Of a DNA stretch of 64,000 nt, positions 26,008-36,187 are shown one piece after another. Below the pieces are notes generated by a model. That model was given only the letters and a program-made list of their open reading frames with translations. It was not told the origin of the DNA and made no database searches. A program made the translations under genes and the position numbers. Each line of letters opens with the position of its first letter. The first letter of the stretch is position 1. This DNA comes from Planctellipticum variicoloris. Lineage in GTDB: Bacteria > Planctomycetota > Planctomycetia > Planctomycetales > Planctomycetaceae. The stretch spans positions 2,369,557-2,433,556 of the forward strand of contig NZ_CP130886.1 of assembly GCF_030622045.1 (NCBI RefSeq), given 5' to 3'.

Positions 26008-28998
26008 ATGAGGTGGACTGTTTCGGTTGTGCGGCAGATCGGAGTTCTCGCGTCTCTGGCGATTGCTCACGCCGTCTCTGCCCAGGAGCCCGCTCCGTCG
26101 GAACCGCCTCCCGCGGAGTTCCCGCGCGTCGCCCCGAAGTCTCCCGAGGAAGCCCTCAAGACCTTCAAAGTGCTGGGGGGATTCCACCTCGAAATCGTGG
26201 CGGCAGAACCGCTGATCACCGATCCGGTCGACCTGGCCTATGACGAAAACGGCCGCGCCTATGTCGTCGAAATGCGCGACTACCCGTTCCCCGAGAAGGC
26301 CGACGAGCCGCCGGCTCCCCCCATCGGCCGAGTCACGCTCCTCGACGATGTCGACGGTGACGGCAAATTCGATCGCAGCACCGTCTTTGCGGAAAAACTC
26401 TCCTGGCCGACCTCGGTGGTCCTGTGGAAACGCGGCATCTTTGTCGCGGCGGCGCCGGACCTCTGGTACTTCGAGGACACCGACGGCGACCGCCAGGCCG
26501 ACATTCGGCAGAAGGTCTTCACCGGGTTCAGCCGCTACAACGTGCAGGCGATCATGAACAACCTGCGCTGGGGGCCGGATCACTGGATCTACGGAGCCGC
26601 CTCCGGCAACGGCGGCACGATCACATCGGTCGAGCATCCCGATTCCAGGTCCGTTCCCGTCACGCGGAAAGACTTTCGCTTTTCCCCGTCCAACGGCGGA
26701 TTCGAATCCGTTTCGGGCAGCGCCCGTTTCGGCCACTCGTTCGACGATTGGGGCCAGCGATTTCTCTGCAACATTCGCAACCCGGTCCAGCACGTCGTCC
26801 TGCCCGCGGCCGAACTGGCGCGCAACCCCCTTTTGACAGTCTCCAGAACCATCCACGACGCCGCCGAATCCGGCGAACAGCTTCCCGTCTACCGCATCAG
26901 CCCTCCCGAACCGTGGCGTGAGTTCCGCGCGCAGCGGTGGGTGCGAGAAGGCTCAACGCTTCCCCGCAGCGAGCTCGTCGGCAGTGGTTTCTTCACCTCG
27001 TCGAGCGGCGTCACGGTCTATCGCGGCGGCTCCTATCCACGGGCGTACCAGGGCAACGTGTTCGTCGCCGACGTGGCGTCCAACATCGTCCATTGTGAAA
27101 CCCTCGAAGAGGACGGAGTCACCTTCAAGGCTCGCCGCGCCGATGAGAACGCCGAGTTTGTCAGCTCGACTGACAACTGGTTTCGCCCGGTCAATTTTGT
27201 CAACGCCCCCGACGGAACGCTGCACATTCTCGACATGTATCGCGAAACGATCGAGCACCCCTGGTCGATTCCCGACGATATCCGCGCAAAGCTCGACCTC
27301 GCCAGCGGCAACGACCGCGGCCGGATCTACCGGCTGGTCCCGCCCGACGCCAACCTGCCGCGAATGCCCCGGCTGAAGCACGCCAGCACCGCCGAACTGG
27401 TCGGCTATCTGGAGTCACCGCATGCGTGGTGGCGCGAAACCGCCGATCGCCTGCTGTTCGAACAGAAGAACGCTCAGACGCCGGGACTGCTGCGTCAGTT
27501 CGCGCGCACGACCATGCTCCCCCAGGCGCGCGCCCAGGTCCTGTATCTGCTGGAGTCCTTCGCCGTTCTCTCCTACGCCGATCTGCTGGGAGGGCTGACC
27601 GATAGCGATCCCCACGTTCGCGAGGTCGCCGTCCGCCTTTGCCAGCCCCGCCTGATGGCATCCATCGAACTCCGCAAGCGACTGTTGACGTTAGCCCGCG
27701 ACGACTCTCCGCGCGTCCGCTTTCAACTGGCCCTGGCGCTGGGAGCGGTCCCCACCGCCGACGCCACCGATACGCTGGCCATCCTGGCCCGCCGCGACGC
27801 TGGCGACGAATGGCAGCGGACCGCACTCCTCAGCTCGTCTTACCTCCGCGCTCCCGAGTTGCTGAAGCGGCTTACCAGTCCCTGCGAATTCGTTGATCGT
27901 CGCGGAGGTCTGGCTCTGCTCCGCCAGCTTGCACTCACCGCGGGAGGAAAAGGCAAGGACGAGACCCGAGCCGCAGCCCTGTTGCTGGTCAGTCCCGCGG
28001 ACGAAGAGCGAGACTGGCAATTCAGTCTCCTGGCTGGCCTCGGCGACGGACTCGCCCGACGGAAGACCGACTTGACGGAGCTCGCCAACAGCCCGGCTGC
28101 AGCGGCGATCAAAGCGCTGCTGGACGCCGCCGCCGAGGTCGCCCAAGATGCCGACGCGCCGCTCAACGAGCGCCTCGAAGCCCAGCAGCTCCTCAAGTGG
28201 CAGCCACTGGCGGACGCCGGCCCGGTCCTCGCCGGACAGATGGCACCGCAGCAGCCCGTAGAGCTGCAGACGTCGGCGCTGCAGGTCCTCTGCAGCTCCA
28301 GCGACCCGGCCGTCGCCCGGCTGGTCCTCGATCGCTGGCGGCTCCTTTCGCCGGCGCTCAAAGCGGAGGCTCTCGACCGACTGCTCGCCCGTCCCGCCTG
28401 GCAATCCGAAGTCCTGACGGCCATCGAGGGTGGAGAGCTCACCGCCAGCCTCATTCCGCCCGCGCGGTTCGGCCTGATGCTCAACAGCAAGGACGAAACC
28501 ATCAAATCCCGCGCTCTGAAACTTCGCGGCACGCCGGCCCCGGCCCAGCGAACGGAGGCGCTGGCCCTCTACAGTCGGGTCCTCCGCGACGCGGCCTCGC
28601 GCGAACAGGGCCAGGTCGTCTTCAAGCGAGAATGCGCCCAGTGCCACCGGCTCGGCAACGAAGGGGCCGAGGTCGGTCCCGGCATCGCGTCCTTCCGGCA
28701 TCGCGCGCCCGACGAGATCCTGCTCCACATTCTCGACCCCAACCGTGAGGTCTCGCCGGCATATCTCGATCATACCGTCACGCTCGACGACGGCCGCGTC
28801 CTGACCGGCCTGATCGCCAGCGAGACCGACAGCTCGGTCACGCTCCGGCGGGCGCAAAAGGTCGAGGATACCGTTCCTCGGAGCCAGATCGAAGAACTCG
28901 CCAGCAGCGGCAAGTCGCTGATGCCGGAGGGGCTGGAGCAGCGAATCAAGCCGCAGGAAATGGCGGACCTGATTCTGTATCTGAAGCAGCCGGAGTAA
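26008..28998 (+). CDS. PVC-type membrane-bound dehydrogenase with HEAT region and C-terminal haem motif
   Basis: This 996-residue exported protein has a signal peptide (residues 1-26). Residues 50-430 form a beta-propeller like those of PQQ-type sugar dehydrogenases (DPVDLAYDENGRAYVVEMRDY, RVTLLDDVDGDGKFDRS). About 440-830 is a helical HEAT-like solenoid. The end carries a c-type haem site, ECAQCHRLGNEG, with CxxCH at 876-880, followed by the PGIASFRHRAPDEILLHILDPNR segment typical of the PVC-specific haem-binding domain (written here in sequence, its key parts being GPGI and LDPNR). Such proteins are thought to oxidise sugars or alcohols at the envelope, but substrates are unproven. It is divergent from the DUF1549/1501 operon, whose DUF1549 member also has CxxCH. 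Confidence 0.88.
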   Translation: MRWTVSVVRQIGVLASLAIAHAVSAQEPAPSEPPPAEFPRVAPKSPEEALKTFKVLGGFHLEIVAAEPLITDPVDLAYDENGRAYVVEMRDYPFPEKADEPPAPPIGRVTLLDDVDGDGKFDRSTVFAEKLSWPTSVVLWKRGIFVAAAPDLWYFEDTDGDRQADIRQKVFTGFSRYNVQAIMNNLRWGPDHWIYGAASGNGGTITSVEHPDSRSVPVTRKDFRFSPSNGGFESVSGSARFGHSFDDWGQRFLCNIRNPVQHVVLPAAELARNPLLTVSRTIHDAAESGEQLPVYRISPPEPWREFRAQRWVREGSTLPRSELVGSGFFTSSSGVTVYRGGSYPRAYQGNVFVADVASNIVHCETLEEDGVTFKARRADENAEFVSSTDNWFRPVNFVNAPDGTLHILDMYRETIEHPWSIPDDIRAKLDLASGNDRGRIYRLVPPDANLPRMPRLKHASTAELVGYLESPHAWWRETADRLLFEQKNAQTPGLLRQFARTTMLPQARAQVLYLLESFAVLSYADLLGGLTDSDPHVREVAVRLCQPRLMASIELRKRLLTLARDDSPRVRFQLALALGAVPTADATDTLAILARRDAGDEWQRTALLSSSYLRAPELLKRLTSPCEFVDRRGGLALLRQLALTAGGKGKDETRAAALLLVSPADEERDWQFSLLAGLGDGLARRKTDLTELANSPAAAAIKALLDAAAEVAQDADAPLNERLEAQQLLKWQPLADAGPVLAGQMAPQQPVELQTSALQVLCSSSDPAVARLVLDRWRLLSPALKAEALDRLLARPAWQSEVLTAIEGGELTASLIPPARFGLMLNSKDETIKSRALKLRGTPAPAQRTEALALYSRVLRDAASREQGQVVFKRECAQCHRLGNEGAEVGPGIASFRHRAPDEILLHILDPNREVSPAYLDHTVTLDDGRVLTGLIASETDSSVTLRRAQKVEDTVPRSQIEELASSGKSLMPEGLEQRIKPQEMADLILYLKQPE

Positions 28999-29118
28999 TT
29001 GCGTCTTCCGCCCGGCCAAGGTCGTGCGATATCACTCAGCTTCGACAGACGACCTGCCCGGCGCACAACATCCGCTGTTCCGCCTCGCCACGGGTCAGTA
29101 TTTCAAATCCCGGAAGCG

Positions 29119-30873
29119 TCACTCCTCCGCAGGGGCATTCGTCGTCGGTTCCAGGAACCAGCTCCCGACCGTCACAGTGATCGGTTCGGGCAGAGGTATC
29201 TCCTTGCCCGTGAGCGTCATCAGCGACCAGCGCAACACAAGCGGCTCCCGATGGGGAGTCACTACCGGTCCCAGATAGCCCTGCAGTCGCTCTACGGTCG
29301 AGGTCGCCTTCATCCGCGCGAGGCTCACGGCGGACATTTGTTTGACTTCGCTGAACTCGGGGGGCATGGTCGCCGGGTCCAGCACCCTGCCGATCAGGGC
29401 TTCCGCCAATTTCTGATCGAATCGGCCGTCGTACAGCTTGCCCAGAGCCCAGATGGCCGCTGGTCGCGAGAGTTCTCCCATCACCAGGTTCAGCGGGAGG
29501 TATTCGCGCAGCAGCGCGTCCGCCGGCTGATGCTGCATGACGCCGAGGGCTTCGCAGAGATGTGCGATCTGGTGATCCTGGGCAAGCGTGAATCCCATGG
29601 TCCGGCGTTTCGCCGTCCACTCGGTCACGAACTGCTGAATTGCGGGCAACGTCTCGGCCACAGCCACTTTGCGCAGACCCCACGCCGCCGTGACCAGCAC
29701 TTCCGGACGCGGCGATTTGAGCAGATCGAGGAATCTCACGGCGGACGGATCGTCGTCCAGTGTTCCCAGAACCAGCAGCGCCTGCTCCTGACCACGCCAG
29801 CTCTCGCCGGCAAGAACGCTGCGGGCGATGTCGCGGATGGGGCCATCAAGTTCCGGACGCCGGGCGAGCACTACGAACTCGTCCCGAATCCGTCCGCGGA
29901 GCGCGGGGTGCGGATCGTCGAGGAGGCGACCGACGAACGCCATCCTCTCGGGCGTGGGGAGCGCCAGATACGTTTCGATTCCTTCGCGACGGACGTTTGC
30001 ATCGGCGTGGCGCATCGCGACTTCCGCCAGGGGCAGAACCAGAGCCGGATCGATCTCCCGCAATCGGGCGAGGGCTTTCCAGGCGACGGTCGGCTCCGAT
30101 TCCCGACCGAGCAGGCTCAGAAGTTCGACGGCCCTCGGCGACGAATGACGTGACAGCAATTCGTTCGCGCTGAGCCGGCGCAGCCGATCAGGGGCGGCCA
30201 GCAGGCGATCGACCTCGGCTTCGAGTCCTTCCGCGGCGATTCGTCCCGCGGCTTCGGCGGCAGCCAGCCGGACTTCCGGCGGGCGGTCGTCCGCATGCAC
30301 CATTTCCAGCAGCTTCGGCAGCGCCGCGGGATCGCCGACGCGGCCCAGTCCCCGAATGGCCAGCAGCAGTTCCTGGCGCGGCGACTGCGAATTGCTCAGA
30401 CGATCACGCCAGATCGGCTGGATGGCCTCGTCGCTCCACTCGGCCAGCGCCGGCTCCACGAGTTGTCGCAATAACAGGCCGCCGACGCGGGACTGCTCCA
30501 GCAACACCGTGGACGACTCGCGATCGTCGAGAACGATCAGAGCCCGGGCGGCCGCATAGCGGACGGAAGGCGCCGTCGCGGGGGCGGCCAGGATCGTCCG
30601 CAATTCGGGTTTCAGCGCATCGACGCCCGGCATGTTGAGTTCGCGGGCCCGGGCGACCGTTTCGGCGGCCATTCGCTGGTAGTCGACTTCGGGCCGGCGC
30701 AGCGCCTGGGACCAGAGGGAAATGCAACGGACGTCAAACTTCGAGTTGGGGGGGATCGGCGGGATTTCCGGATCCGAAAGCATCTGAAACTCGACGCGAA
30801 TGACGTCTGCGGCACCGGCCGGCAGAGGGGCCAGAAGGGCCAGCGACAGCAGGAATCGGCAGAAAGAGAACAT
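29119..30873 (-). CDS. Secreted HEAT-repeat protein
   Basis: This 584-residue protein has a signal peptide (MFSFCRFLLSLALLAPLPAGAAD). About 13 helical repeats of roughly 35 residues follow, for example VRYAAARALIVLDD, VRLAAAEAAGRIAAEG and VLVTAAWGLRKVAVAE. Together they form an extended binding surface. There is no catalytic motif. It is the last gene of the ABC-transporter run, 39 bases after the permease, so it is probably cotranscribed and may be a periplasmic partner of that transporter. Its stop faces that of the PVC dehydrogenase gene. Confidence 0.8.
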   Translation of the reverse strand: MFSFCRFLLSLALLAPLPAGAADVIRVEFQMLSDPEIPPIPPNSKFDVRCISLWSQALRRPEVDYQRMAAETVARARELNMPGVDALKPELRTILAAPATAPSVRYAAARALIVLDDRESSTVLLEQSRVGGLLLRQLVEPALAEWSDEAIQPIWRDRLSNSQSPRQELLLAIRGLGRVGDPAALPKLLEMVHADDRPPEVRLAAAEAAGRIAAEGLEAEVDRLLAAPDRLRRLSANELLSRHSSPRAVELLSLLGRESEPTVAWKALARLREIDPALVLPLAEVAMRHADANVRREGIETYLALPTPERMAFVGRLLDDPHPALRGRIRDEFVVLARRPELDGPIRDIARSVLAGESWRGQEQALLVLGTLDDDPSAVRFLDLLKSPRPEVLVTAAWGLRKVAVAETLPAIQQFVTEWTAKRRTMGFTLAQDHQIAHLCEALGVMQHQPADALLREYLPLNLVMGELSRPAAIWALGKLYDGRFDQKLAEALIGRVLDPATMPPEFSEVKQMSAVSLARMKATSTVERLQGYLGPVVTPHREPLVLRWSLMTLTGKEIPLPEPITVTVGSWFLEPTTNAPAEE

Positions 30874-30912
30874 GATCGTCGGTACTCACCAGGAGGCACG
30901 TATCACAAGCAG

Positions 30913-32574
30913 CTACCGCGGCCGCGAGATGCGCCATGTCCGCCACAGCAGCACCGCCAGGCCGACAGCGGAAGCCAACCCCTGGAACCACCAGTTGGCC
31001 GGGAGCAGTTCGTAGTCGCGGAATCCCTGGAAGCGGATGATTGACAGGGCCGCGGCCACGGGATTGACGGTCAGGGCGGCTTCGACGACGTCGTGGCCGA
31101 ACGGGGCGTCGCGCCCCAGCCAGATCAGCAGCGGACCGCCGCAGATGGCGAGTTGAAAGGCATAGGCAGCCGCTGCGGCCGATGTCGTCCGCTGGAACAG
31201 GCTCCCGATCGCGGCGCTGGTCATTAGAACAAACACGGCAGTGATGGCGAGGCTCAGGACGACCCGCTGAATCTGGTACCGCTGTCCGGGTTCGATATAG
31301 ACCATGACCACGTAGCCCGGAATCGTCGCGCAGAGCACCAGCAGCAGTGTCAGAATTACGCTCAGGAGCTTGCCCCAGACGATCCGCAGGGTCGACATCG
31401 GCGTCATCTGCAGCAGCACCCAGCCCCCCGTCTCGACTTCCGTCGAGATCAGCCCGGCCGCCAGGCTGGGCGTGATCAGCACCAGCAGAGCGACTTGCAG
31501 CACGACCATCACCGCGCCAACCGTGGCGGCGTCGAGATCGAGCGTCCGGGTGACCGTGAGAATCGAAATCCCCAGCGACAGTACGGCACAGATGGCGACG
31601 AGCCGGAGCAGCCAGTGCAGCCGCCCGAATTTCCGGCAGCGGAACTCCTTCACCATGACCGGATTCGTGAAAGGTCCGATCGATCCCGAACGACGCTGCG
31701 GATCGACGACAAAGACCAGTCGGCGGATCAGCCGGAAACCGAGGCCCTGATCGTTGCTGATCGTCCCCGCCGCGCGCGAACGGTCGAAGATCGAGAAATT
31801 GAGCCGCGCGATCGTCAGCAGCGAAAAGGCCGCAGTGATGCCGAGTGACAGCACGGCGAATCGACCGACGACGTCTGTCGGCGACACGAGTCCGCGACTG
31901 CCGACATCCCCCGCCCCCAGCAGCGCAGACATCGCAGCGTACGGAGAAGCGCAGCGTGCCCAGTCGGCGACGGTCGCCAGCAGTCCCGACGTTCCGGCAA
32001 ACAGCACATGCGGCAAAAACAGGACCACGCTGAGCGTCAGCACCAGGCCATAGGCCCCGCGGACTGCGGCATCGGTGGAAGCCGCAGCCACGCTGACCCA
32101 GAGGCTGATTGCGGTAAATTCGAGGACCGTCAGGAGCAGCAGCAGATACATCGCCACCAGCCCTCCCGTCAGCGAGACGCCTCCCAGCGAAAAGCAGGCG
32201 GCCGCCGCCGGAACGCTGGCAGCCAGCAGCAAGCCGGCGAGACCGAGAGTGGCCAGCAGCTTGCCGAAGTAGATCCGCCAGGGGCCCAGCGGCGTATTCA
32301 ACAGCAGCGCCAGCGTTCCGGATCGGGTTTCGCGGACGATGCTGGTGGCGGGGAACGCCGGCAGCAACAACAGCAGCGCCGTCAGCAGCCCGAATGCGAA
32401 CGTCCGGAAAACATTCAACGAGCCGCTCCCCGCGAGGGCCATCCGGGAGTCGGTCGGCCAGCGCAGGATCACCAGCAGAGTGAAACCGAGGGCGATTGCA
32501 CACTGCAGGGCGGCCAGGCGACGACGGCGGAGCAGCACGACCAGCTCGCGCCAGATGATCGGATTAGCAAACAT
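30913..32574 (-). CDS. ABC-2 type transporter permease
   Basis: This 553-residue integral membrane protein has about 12 hydrophobic segments in two halves (residues 20-260 and 315-545), suggesting an internal duplication of the six-helix ABC-2 permease unit. The segments SIVRETRSGTLALLLNTPL and LISTEVETGGWVLLQMTPM occur at equivalent places and match the conserved coupling element of ABC-2 permeases (E-x-x-x-G-x-x-x-x-L-x-x-x-P). The ATPase gene ends one base before this start codon region (stop at 32576), showing tight coupling. Substrate unknown; such pairs in bacteria export lipids, polysaccharides or take part in gliding-type machines. Confidence 0.85.
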   Translation of the reverse strand: MFANPIIWRELVVLLRRRRLAALQCAIALGFTLLVILRWPTDSRMALAGSGSLNVFRTFAFGLLTALLLLLPAFPATSIVRETRSGTLALLLNTPLGPWRIYFGKLLATLGLAGLLLAASVPAAAACFSLGGVSLTGGLVAMYLLLLLTVLEFTAISLWVSVAAASTDAAVRGAYGLVLTLSVVLFLPHVLFAGTSGLLATVADWARCASPYAAMSALLGAGDVGSRGLVSPTDVVGRFAVLSLGITAAFSLLTIARLNFSIFDRSRAAGTISNDQGLGFRLIRRLVFVVDPQRRSGSIGPFTNPVMVKEFRCRKFGRLHWLLRLVAICAVLSLGISILTVTRTLDLDAATVGAVMVVLQVALLVLITPSLAAGLISTEVETGGWVLLQMTPMSTLRIVWGKLLSVILTLLLVLCATIPGYVVMVYIEPGQRYQIQRVVLSLAITAVFVLMTSAAIGSLFQRTTSAAAAAYAFQLAICGGPLLIWLGRDAPFGHDVVEAALTVNPVAAALSIIRFQGFRDYELLPANWWFQGLASAVGLAVLLWRTWRISRPR

Positions 32575-32575
32575 C

Positions 32576-33586
32576 TCAGCGTCCTCCCGTCGGAGCGGCC
32601 GGTCGAGCGAACGTCATGAAGGCCTCTTCCAGATCGGTCTGCAGCTCGCGGAACTGCGCGACGCGAATCCCTTTCCCGATCAACTGCTCCAGCAGCCCGC
32701 TCAGATCGGCTTCCCGCAAAGCGGTGCGGAACCGGACCGCTCCCTCGGCCGCCGCTTCGACGATCTCCGCTCCTGCCTCAATCCTTTCACGGATGATCGC
32801 TGCTGCGGCGGAAACCTGATCGGCGGCGACGAGCTGCAGCTCAATGGTCCGCTGCTGACTGACGAGTCGGCCGATCTCCTCGACGGTGCCAAACGCCCTC
32901 AACTTGCCGTGAGTCAAAATGGCCATCTGATGGCAGATGCGGGACAGCTCCGGCAGGATGTGACTGGTGACCAGCAGAGTCTTGCCCGCCGCCGCGAGCT
33001 TGATCAGCAGGTCCCGCATTTCCACGCGAGCCTGGGGATCGAGGCCGTTGGCGGGCTCGTCGAGGATCAGCACTCTGGGATCGTGCAGCAGGGTCCGGGC
33101 GATGCCGACGCGCTGCTGCATGCCGTGGCTGAGGCTTTCGACGAATTTGTCCCGCATGTAAGCGGTGCCGGTGATGTCCATCACCTCTTCGATCCGCGTG
33201 ATCCGCGTCTTTCGGCGAATCCCGAAGGCGGCCCCGAAGAAATCGAGGTACTCGCGGACCCGCATGTTGTCGTACGAGCCGAACTTGTCGGGCATATAGC
33301 CGACGAGGTGCTTGATCCGGCGCGTGTCGGCGACGCAGTCGGCGCCCGCAATGCGGGCCGATCCGCTGGTGGGGCGGATCAGTCCGACGAGAATTTTGAT
33401 TGCGGTCGTCTTTCCCGCTCCGTTCGGGCCGATCAGTCCGAGGATCTGACCGGCGGGAACTTTGAGCGTCAGGCCGTCGAGGGCCGTGAAGCTGCCGTAC
33501 TGTTTGGTCAGCCCCTCCAGTTCGATCACCAGTTCCGTGGCGAGGGCGATGGTACTGCCGGCGGCACGTTCCGCAGTCATGGTCAT
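32576..33586 (-). CDS. ABC transporter ATP-binding protein
   Basis: This 336-residue ATPase has Walker A GPNGAGKT (53-60), a signature LSHGMQQR (152-159, an uncommon His-Gly-Met variant of LSGGQ), Walker B LILDEP (173-178) and the switch His in TSHILPEL. After residue 235 it has a roughly 100-residue C-terminal domain (RTIELQLVAADQ, LEEAFMTF end) typical of ABC-2 exporters such as the NodI/DrrA/GldA class. It works with the permease immediately downstream. The frame starts at an ATG at 33586, 66 bases after the preceding gene. Confidence 0.92.
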   Translation of the reverse strand: MTMTAERAAGSTIALATELVIELEGLTKQYGSFTALDGLTLKVPAGQILGLIGPNGAGKTTAIKILVGLIRPTSGSARIAGADCVADTRRIKHLVGYMPDKFGSYDNMRVREYLDFFGAAFGIRRKTRITRIEEVMDITGTAYMRDKFVESLSHGMQQRVGIARTLLHDPRVLILDEPANGLDPQARVEMRDLLIKLAAAGKTLLVTSHILPELSRICHQMAILTHGKLRAFGTVEEIGRLVSQQRTIELQLVAADQVSAAAAIIRERIEAGAEIVEAAAEGAVRFRTALREADLSGLLEQLIGKGIRVAQFRELQTDLEEAFMTFARPAAPTGGR

Positions 33587-33652
33587 GGGAAATCGGCTTT
33601 CGGAAGAGTCGAGTCGGAAGTCGCGGATTCGGTTCTATCCAGCTCCGGACAG

Positions 33653-36163
33653 TCAGCCGGCTTCGCGCGGCAAGGCGGTATCGACGGGTGCGTCCGGAAC
33701 CGGCGTTGCAAGAATCGTGAGGGACAACGATTCGATCCGCCAGTACTCCTTCTGCATCATCCTCGCCCGCAGCATTTCTTCGCTCTCGCCTTCCGGAGCT
33801 GGCTCCCCGCCGCTGACGGAAATCAGGAATGTTCCGTCGCGGGAGACGGGAAGAGCCGTCAGGTCCGACAGCTCGGCCGTGAGCGTGCCGACCGGCGCCT
33901 TCCAGTTCTGCAACACAGTGCGCCGCCCGTCTTTCCAGCCGGCCAGTTCCAGTCGACCGACCGGACCGGCGACGCGGACCACAACGCTGACTCTCTGCAG
34001 TTTCAGTAGGCCGAGGGCCGGCGGAAGCTGGCACTGCAACCAGGCGGCGGACGGACCCGAGCGTTCCTGCCATTGCCGAGACCGCCGGTCAAATAGTCCC
34101 TGAGGTTCGCTCCCATCCGGGCCGCGCCCTTCGCGATAGGAGATCAGCGGAGACGGGATGACGATATCAGCCCCCGGATCGGGGCGAGTCAGGCCGAGCG
34201 GTGCAAAGATCAGTGCCGCGCCCAGGCCATTGAGGCCCGGACCAAATCGGAGTCCGTCCTCCAGCGGAGGCGTCCAGAACGCAAGCATCGGCTCGTGCGG
34301 GTAGCCGATCCAGGCCGAATCGGTCCGCAACGACTCCAGAACTCGCGCACGGCGGCGCTGCTCGTCGGACAGGACATCCGCCGCGACGAACTGCTGACTG
34401 CTGAAGACGGCGGCTGAGGCTGCGGAAAATGTTCCATCCGGGTTGAGCGTTGCCCCGATCCGCCCGTCCGCGGTGACGACGACGGCGTCTTCGGGGTGCA
34501 TTTCCGCCGGCAGGCTGACGCGCCCCAGAATGCCATCCGGCCCGCAGGTGGCGCGGACCTGAAACGGTGCGGCGAATCGGCTCGATGTTTCGAATTCCGC
34601 GACGCGGAGCCCTGCCGGTTGCTGAATGTTGTCCCAGTGCCACTGGTCCAGGTCGCTCCAGAGGAGCCGTCGCGTGACGCCGGCCAGTCCGGTGGTATCG
34701 GGGGTCAGCCAGCCGCCATGAATTCCTTCCAGCACGGCCGGTCCACCATCGGGGCGATAGACGCCTGAGACGCCGCGCAGTTGGGCCGCCTCTCCATCCG
34801 GCAGCACCTCGGCGATCTGCAGTCGCACGCTGGTCGGAGCGGCGGCCTGGCGCTGCTGGAGGCCGATCCCGACCAGGACGGCTCCAACAGCCAATCCGAG
34901 CAGCGGCCCGTAAACTCCAAACTGCTCAATTCGACCACAACGCCACAGCCCGAGCCCCATGACGACCAGAACCAGCGTGAATCCGCCGAGTAATCCGGTG
35001 ACCAGTCGACGCTCCGGGATGGCGTACCCCACGTAATCCTGTACGACTGGCTCCATCGCCTTCGGGAGTGGCCGACGCACCGTCTCGGGGGCGAAGAACT
35101 GCGACGCAAGTTCCGTGGCCGGGCCGTGCAACTGCGGCGGCAGTCCAGGCTGCTGTTCGAGCCAGCCCCGTGCGCCGAGCGTCGTCACCAGAATGCGTCC
35201 CGCGCCGTAGTTGAGCCAGAACGCGGCCGGCCAGCCGTCGATGGTGCAGACGACTTCGACATCCCCTGGAATCACCCGCACGAAGGTGACGGGCCGTTCG
35301 TGATCGGATGTCGCAATCCGGTCCTCGTTGTTCGTCCCGGTCCACTGCAATCTGATCGTCGTCAATCCGACCCGGTCGATCTCGGAGAGCTTGCAGGACT
35401 CCCCCAGCAAATTTTCCACCGTCGCGGCATCGATCTGGTCGAGCATCAGCCACAGCCGTCGACCGGAGGCCAGCCAGAGTCGAATCGCCGCCAGGGCGGC
35501 TTCGTCCCGACCGATGCGGGAGTCCGCCACTACGAACTGATCGAACGCCTGGAAACCTTCAACGGTCGGCGGCAGGAAGGCATCCCCCATTTCGTGGACA
35601 GGGGAAGGCAAAAACGTGGTTCGTCGACTGGCGGCGATCAGCTCCAGAACCTGATCGTACTCCCGTTCCTCCGGTGGAAACCCCAGCGGACGGACGATTC
35701 CGGTCACGGCCCGCGGTTCAGTCAGGGGGAGCAGATTCGAACCTTCCAGCTTGCCCCAGTCGTCCCGCACCAGGACTTCCGCCGACTGGTCCGCCCGCGT
35801 CGTCAGCGTCCGCAGATCGACAGAGTTCTGCTTCGAATCGGTTTTCGGCGGAAACCGGATCGGATAACAGGTTTCGAGCGCGGCGTGAGACGGCAGCCAG
35901 ACGATGCGACCGTACTGTTCCGAAGAGTCCTCGGACGCAAAAGAGGTCGACTGCAGCGTCGCTGGCGAATCTCCGCGATTGATCAGGCGCAGCCGCAGCA
36001 GATTCCAGCGTCCGGGATAGTAGCGGCTCATGCCGCCGCCGGAGCGGGGACCGATGAGGACGTCGCTGCGAATCGTCGCCGGCGGTTCCTGGCCGGTGGT
36101 TGTCGTCAGAGGCGCCACGAGCAACAACGCGGCAAAGGACACCGCGGGCATAGTGCGATTCAC
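33653..36163 (-). CDS. Large exported membrane protein with GATase-like domain, ABC operon leader
   Basis: This protein of about 836 residues has an N-terminal signal region (SFAALLLVAPL). A beta-rich domain follows, with RWNLLRLRLINRGDSPA, an Ig-like pattern. Residues 185-270 resemble a class-I glutamine amidotransferase-like fold without an obvious Cys triad (FDQFVVADSRIGRDE, GRRLWLMLDQID, then NYGAGRILVTTLGARGWL). Two membrane helices lie near residues 395-440, and the remaining half is periplasmic and beta-rich. Similar proteins accompany GldA-type ABC transporters. I place the start at the GTG at 36163, which has GGAG 8 bases upstream. A GTG at 36187 and an ATG at 36151 are alternatives. 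It likely leads the four-gene operon. Confidence 0.72.
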   Translation of the reverse strand: MNRTMPAVSFAALLLVAPLTTTTGQEPPATIRSDVLIGPRSGGGMSRYYPGRWNLLRLRLINRGDSPATLQSTSFASEDSSEQYGRIVWLPSHAALETCYPIRFPPKTDSKQNSVDLRTLTTRADQSAEVLVRDDWGKLEGSNLLPLTEPRAVTGIVRPLGFPPEEREYDQVLELIAASRRTTFLPSPVHEMGDAFLPPTVEGFQAFDQFVVADSRIGRDEAALAAIRLWLASGRRLWLMLDQIDAATVENLLGESCKLSEIDRVGLTTIRLQWTGTNNEDRIATSDHERPVTFVRVIPGDVEVVCTIDGWPAAFWLNYGAGRILVTTLGARGWLEQQPGLPPQLHGPATELASQFFAPETVRRPLPKAMEPVVQDYVGYAIPERRLVTGLLGGFTLVLVVMGLGLWRCGRIEQFGVYGPLLGLAVGAVLVGIGLQQRQAAAPTSVRLQIAEVLPDGEAAQLRGVSGVYRPDGGPAVLEGIHGGWLTPDTTGLAGVTRRLLWSDLDQWHWDNIQQPAGLRVAEFETSSRFAAPFQVRATCGPDGILGRVSLPAEMHPEDAVVVTADGRIGATLNPDGTFSAASAAVFSSQQFVAADVLSDEQRRRARVLESLRTDSAWIGYPHEPMLAFWTPPLEDGLRFGPGLNGLGAALIFAPLGLTRPDPGADIVIPSPLISYREGRGPDGSEPQGLFDRRSRQWQERSGPSAAWLQCQLPPALGLLKLQRVSVVVRVAGPVGRLELAGWKDGRRTVLQNWKAPVGTLTAELSDLTALPVSRDGTFLISVSGGEPAPEGESEEMLRARMMQKEYWRIESLSLTILATPVPDAPVDTALPREAG

Positions 36164-36187
36164 GGGCGAGGCTCCGAACGCAGCCAC

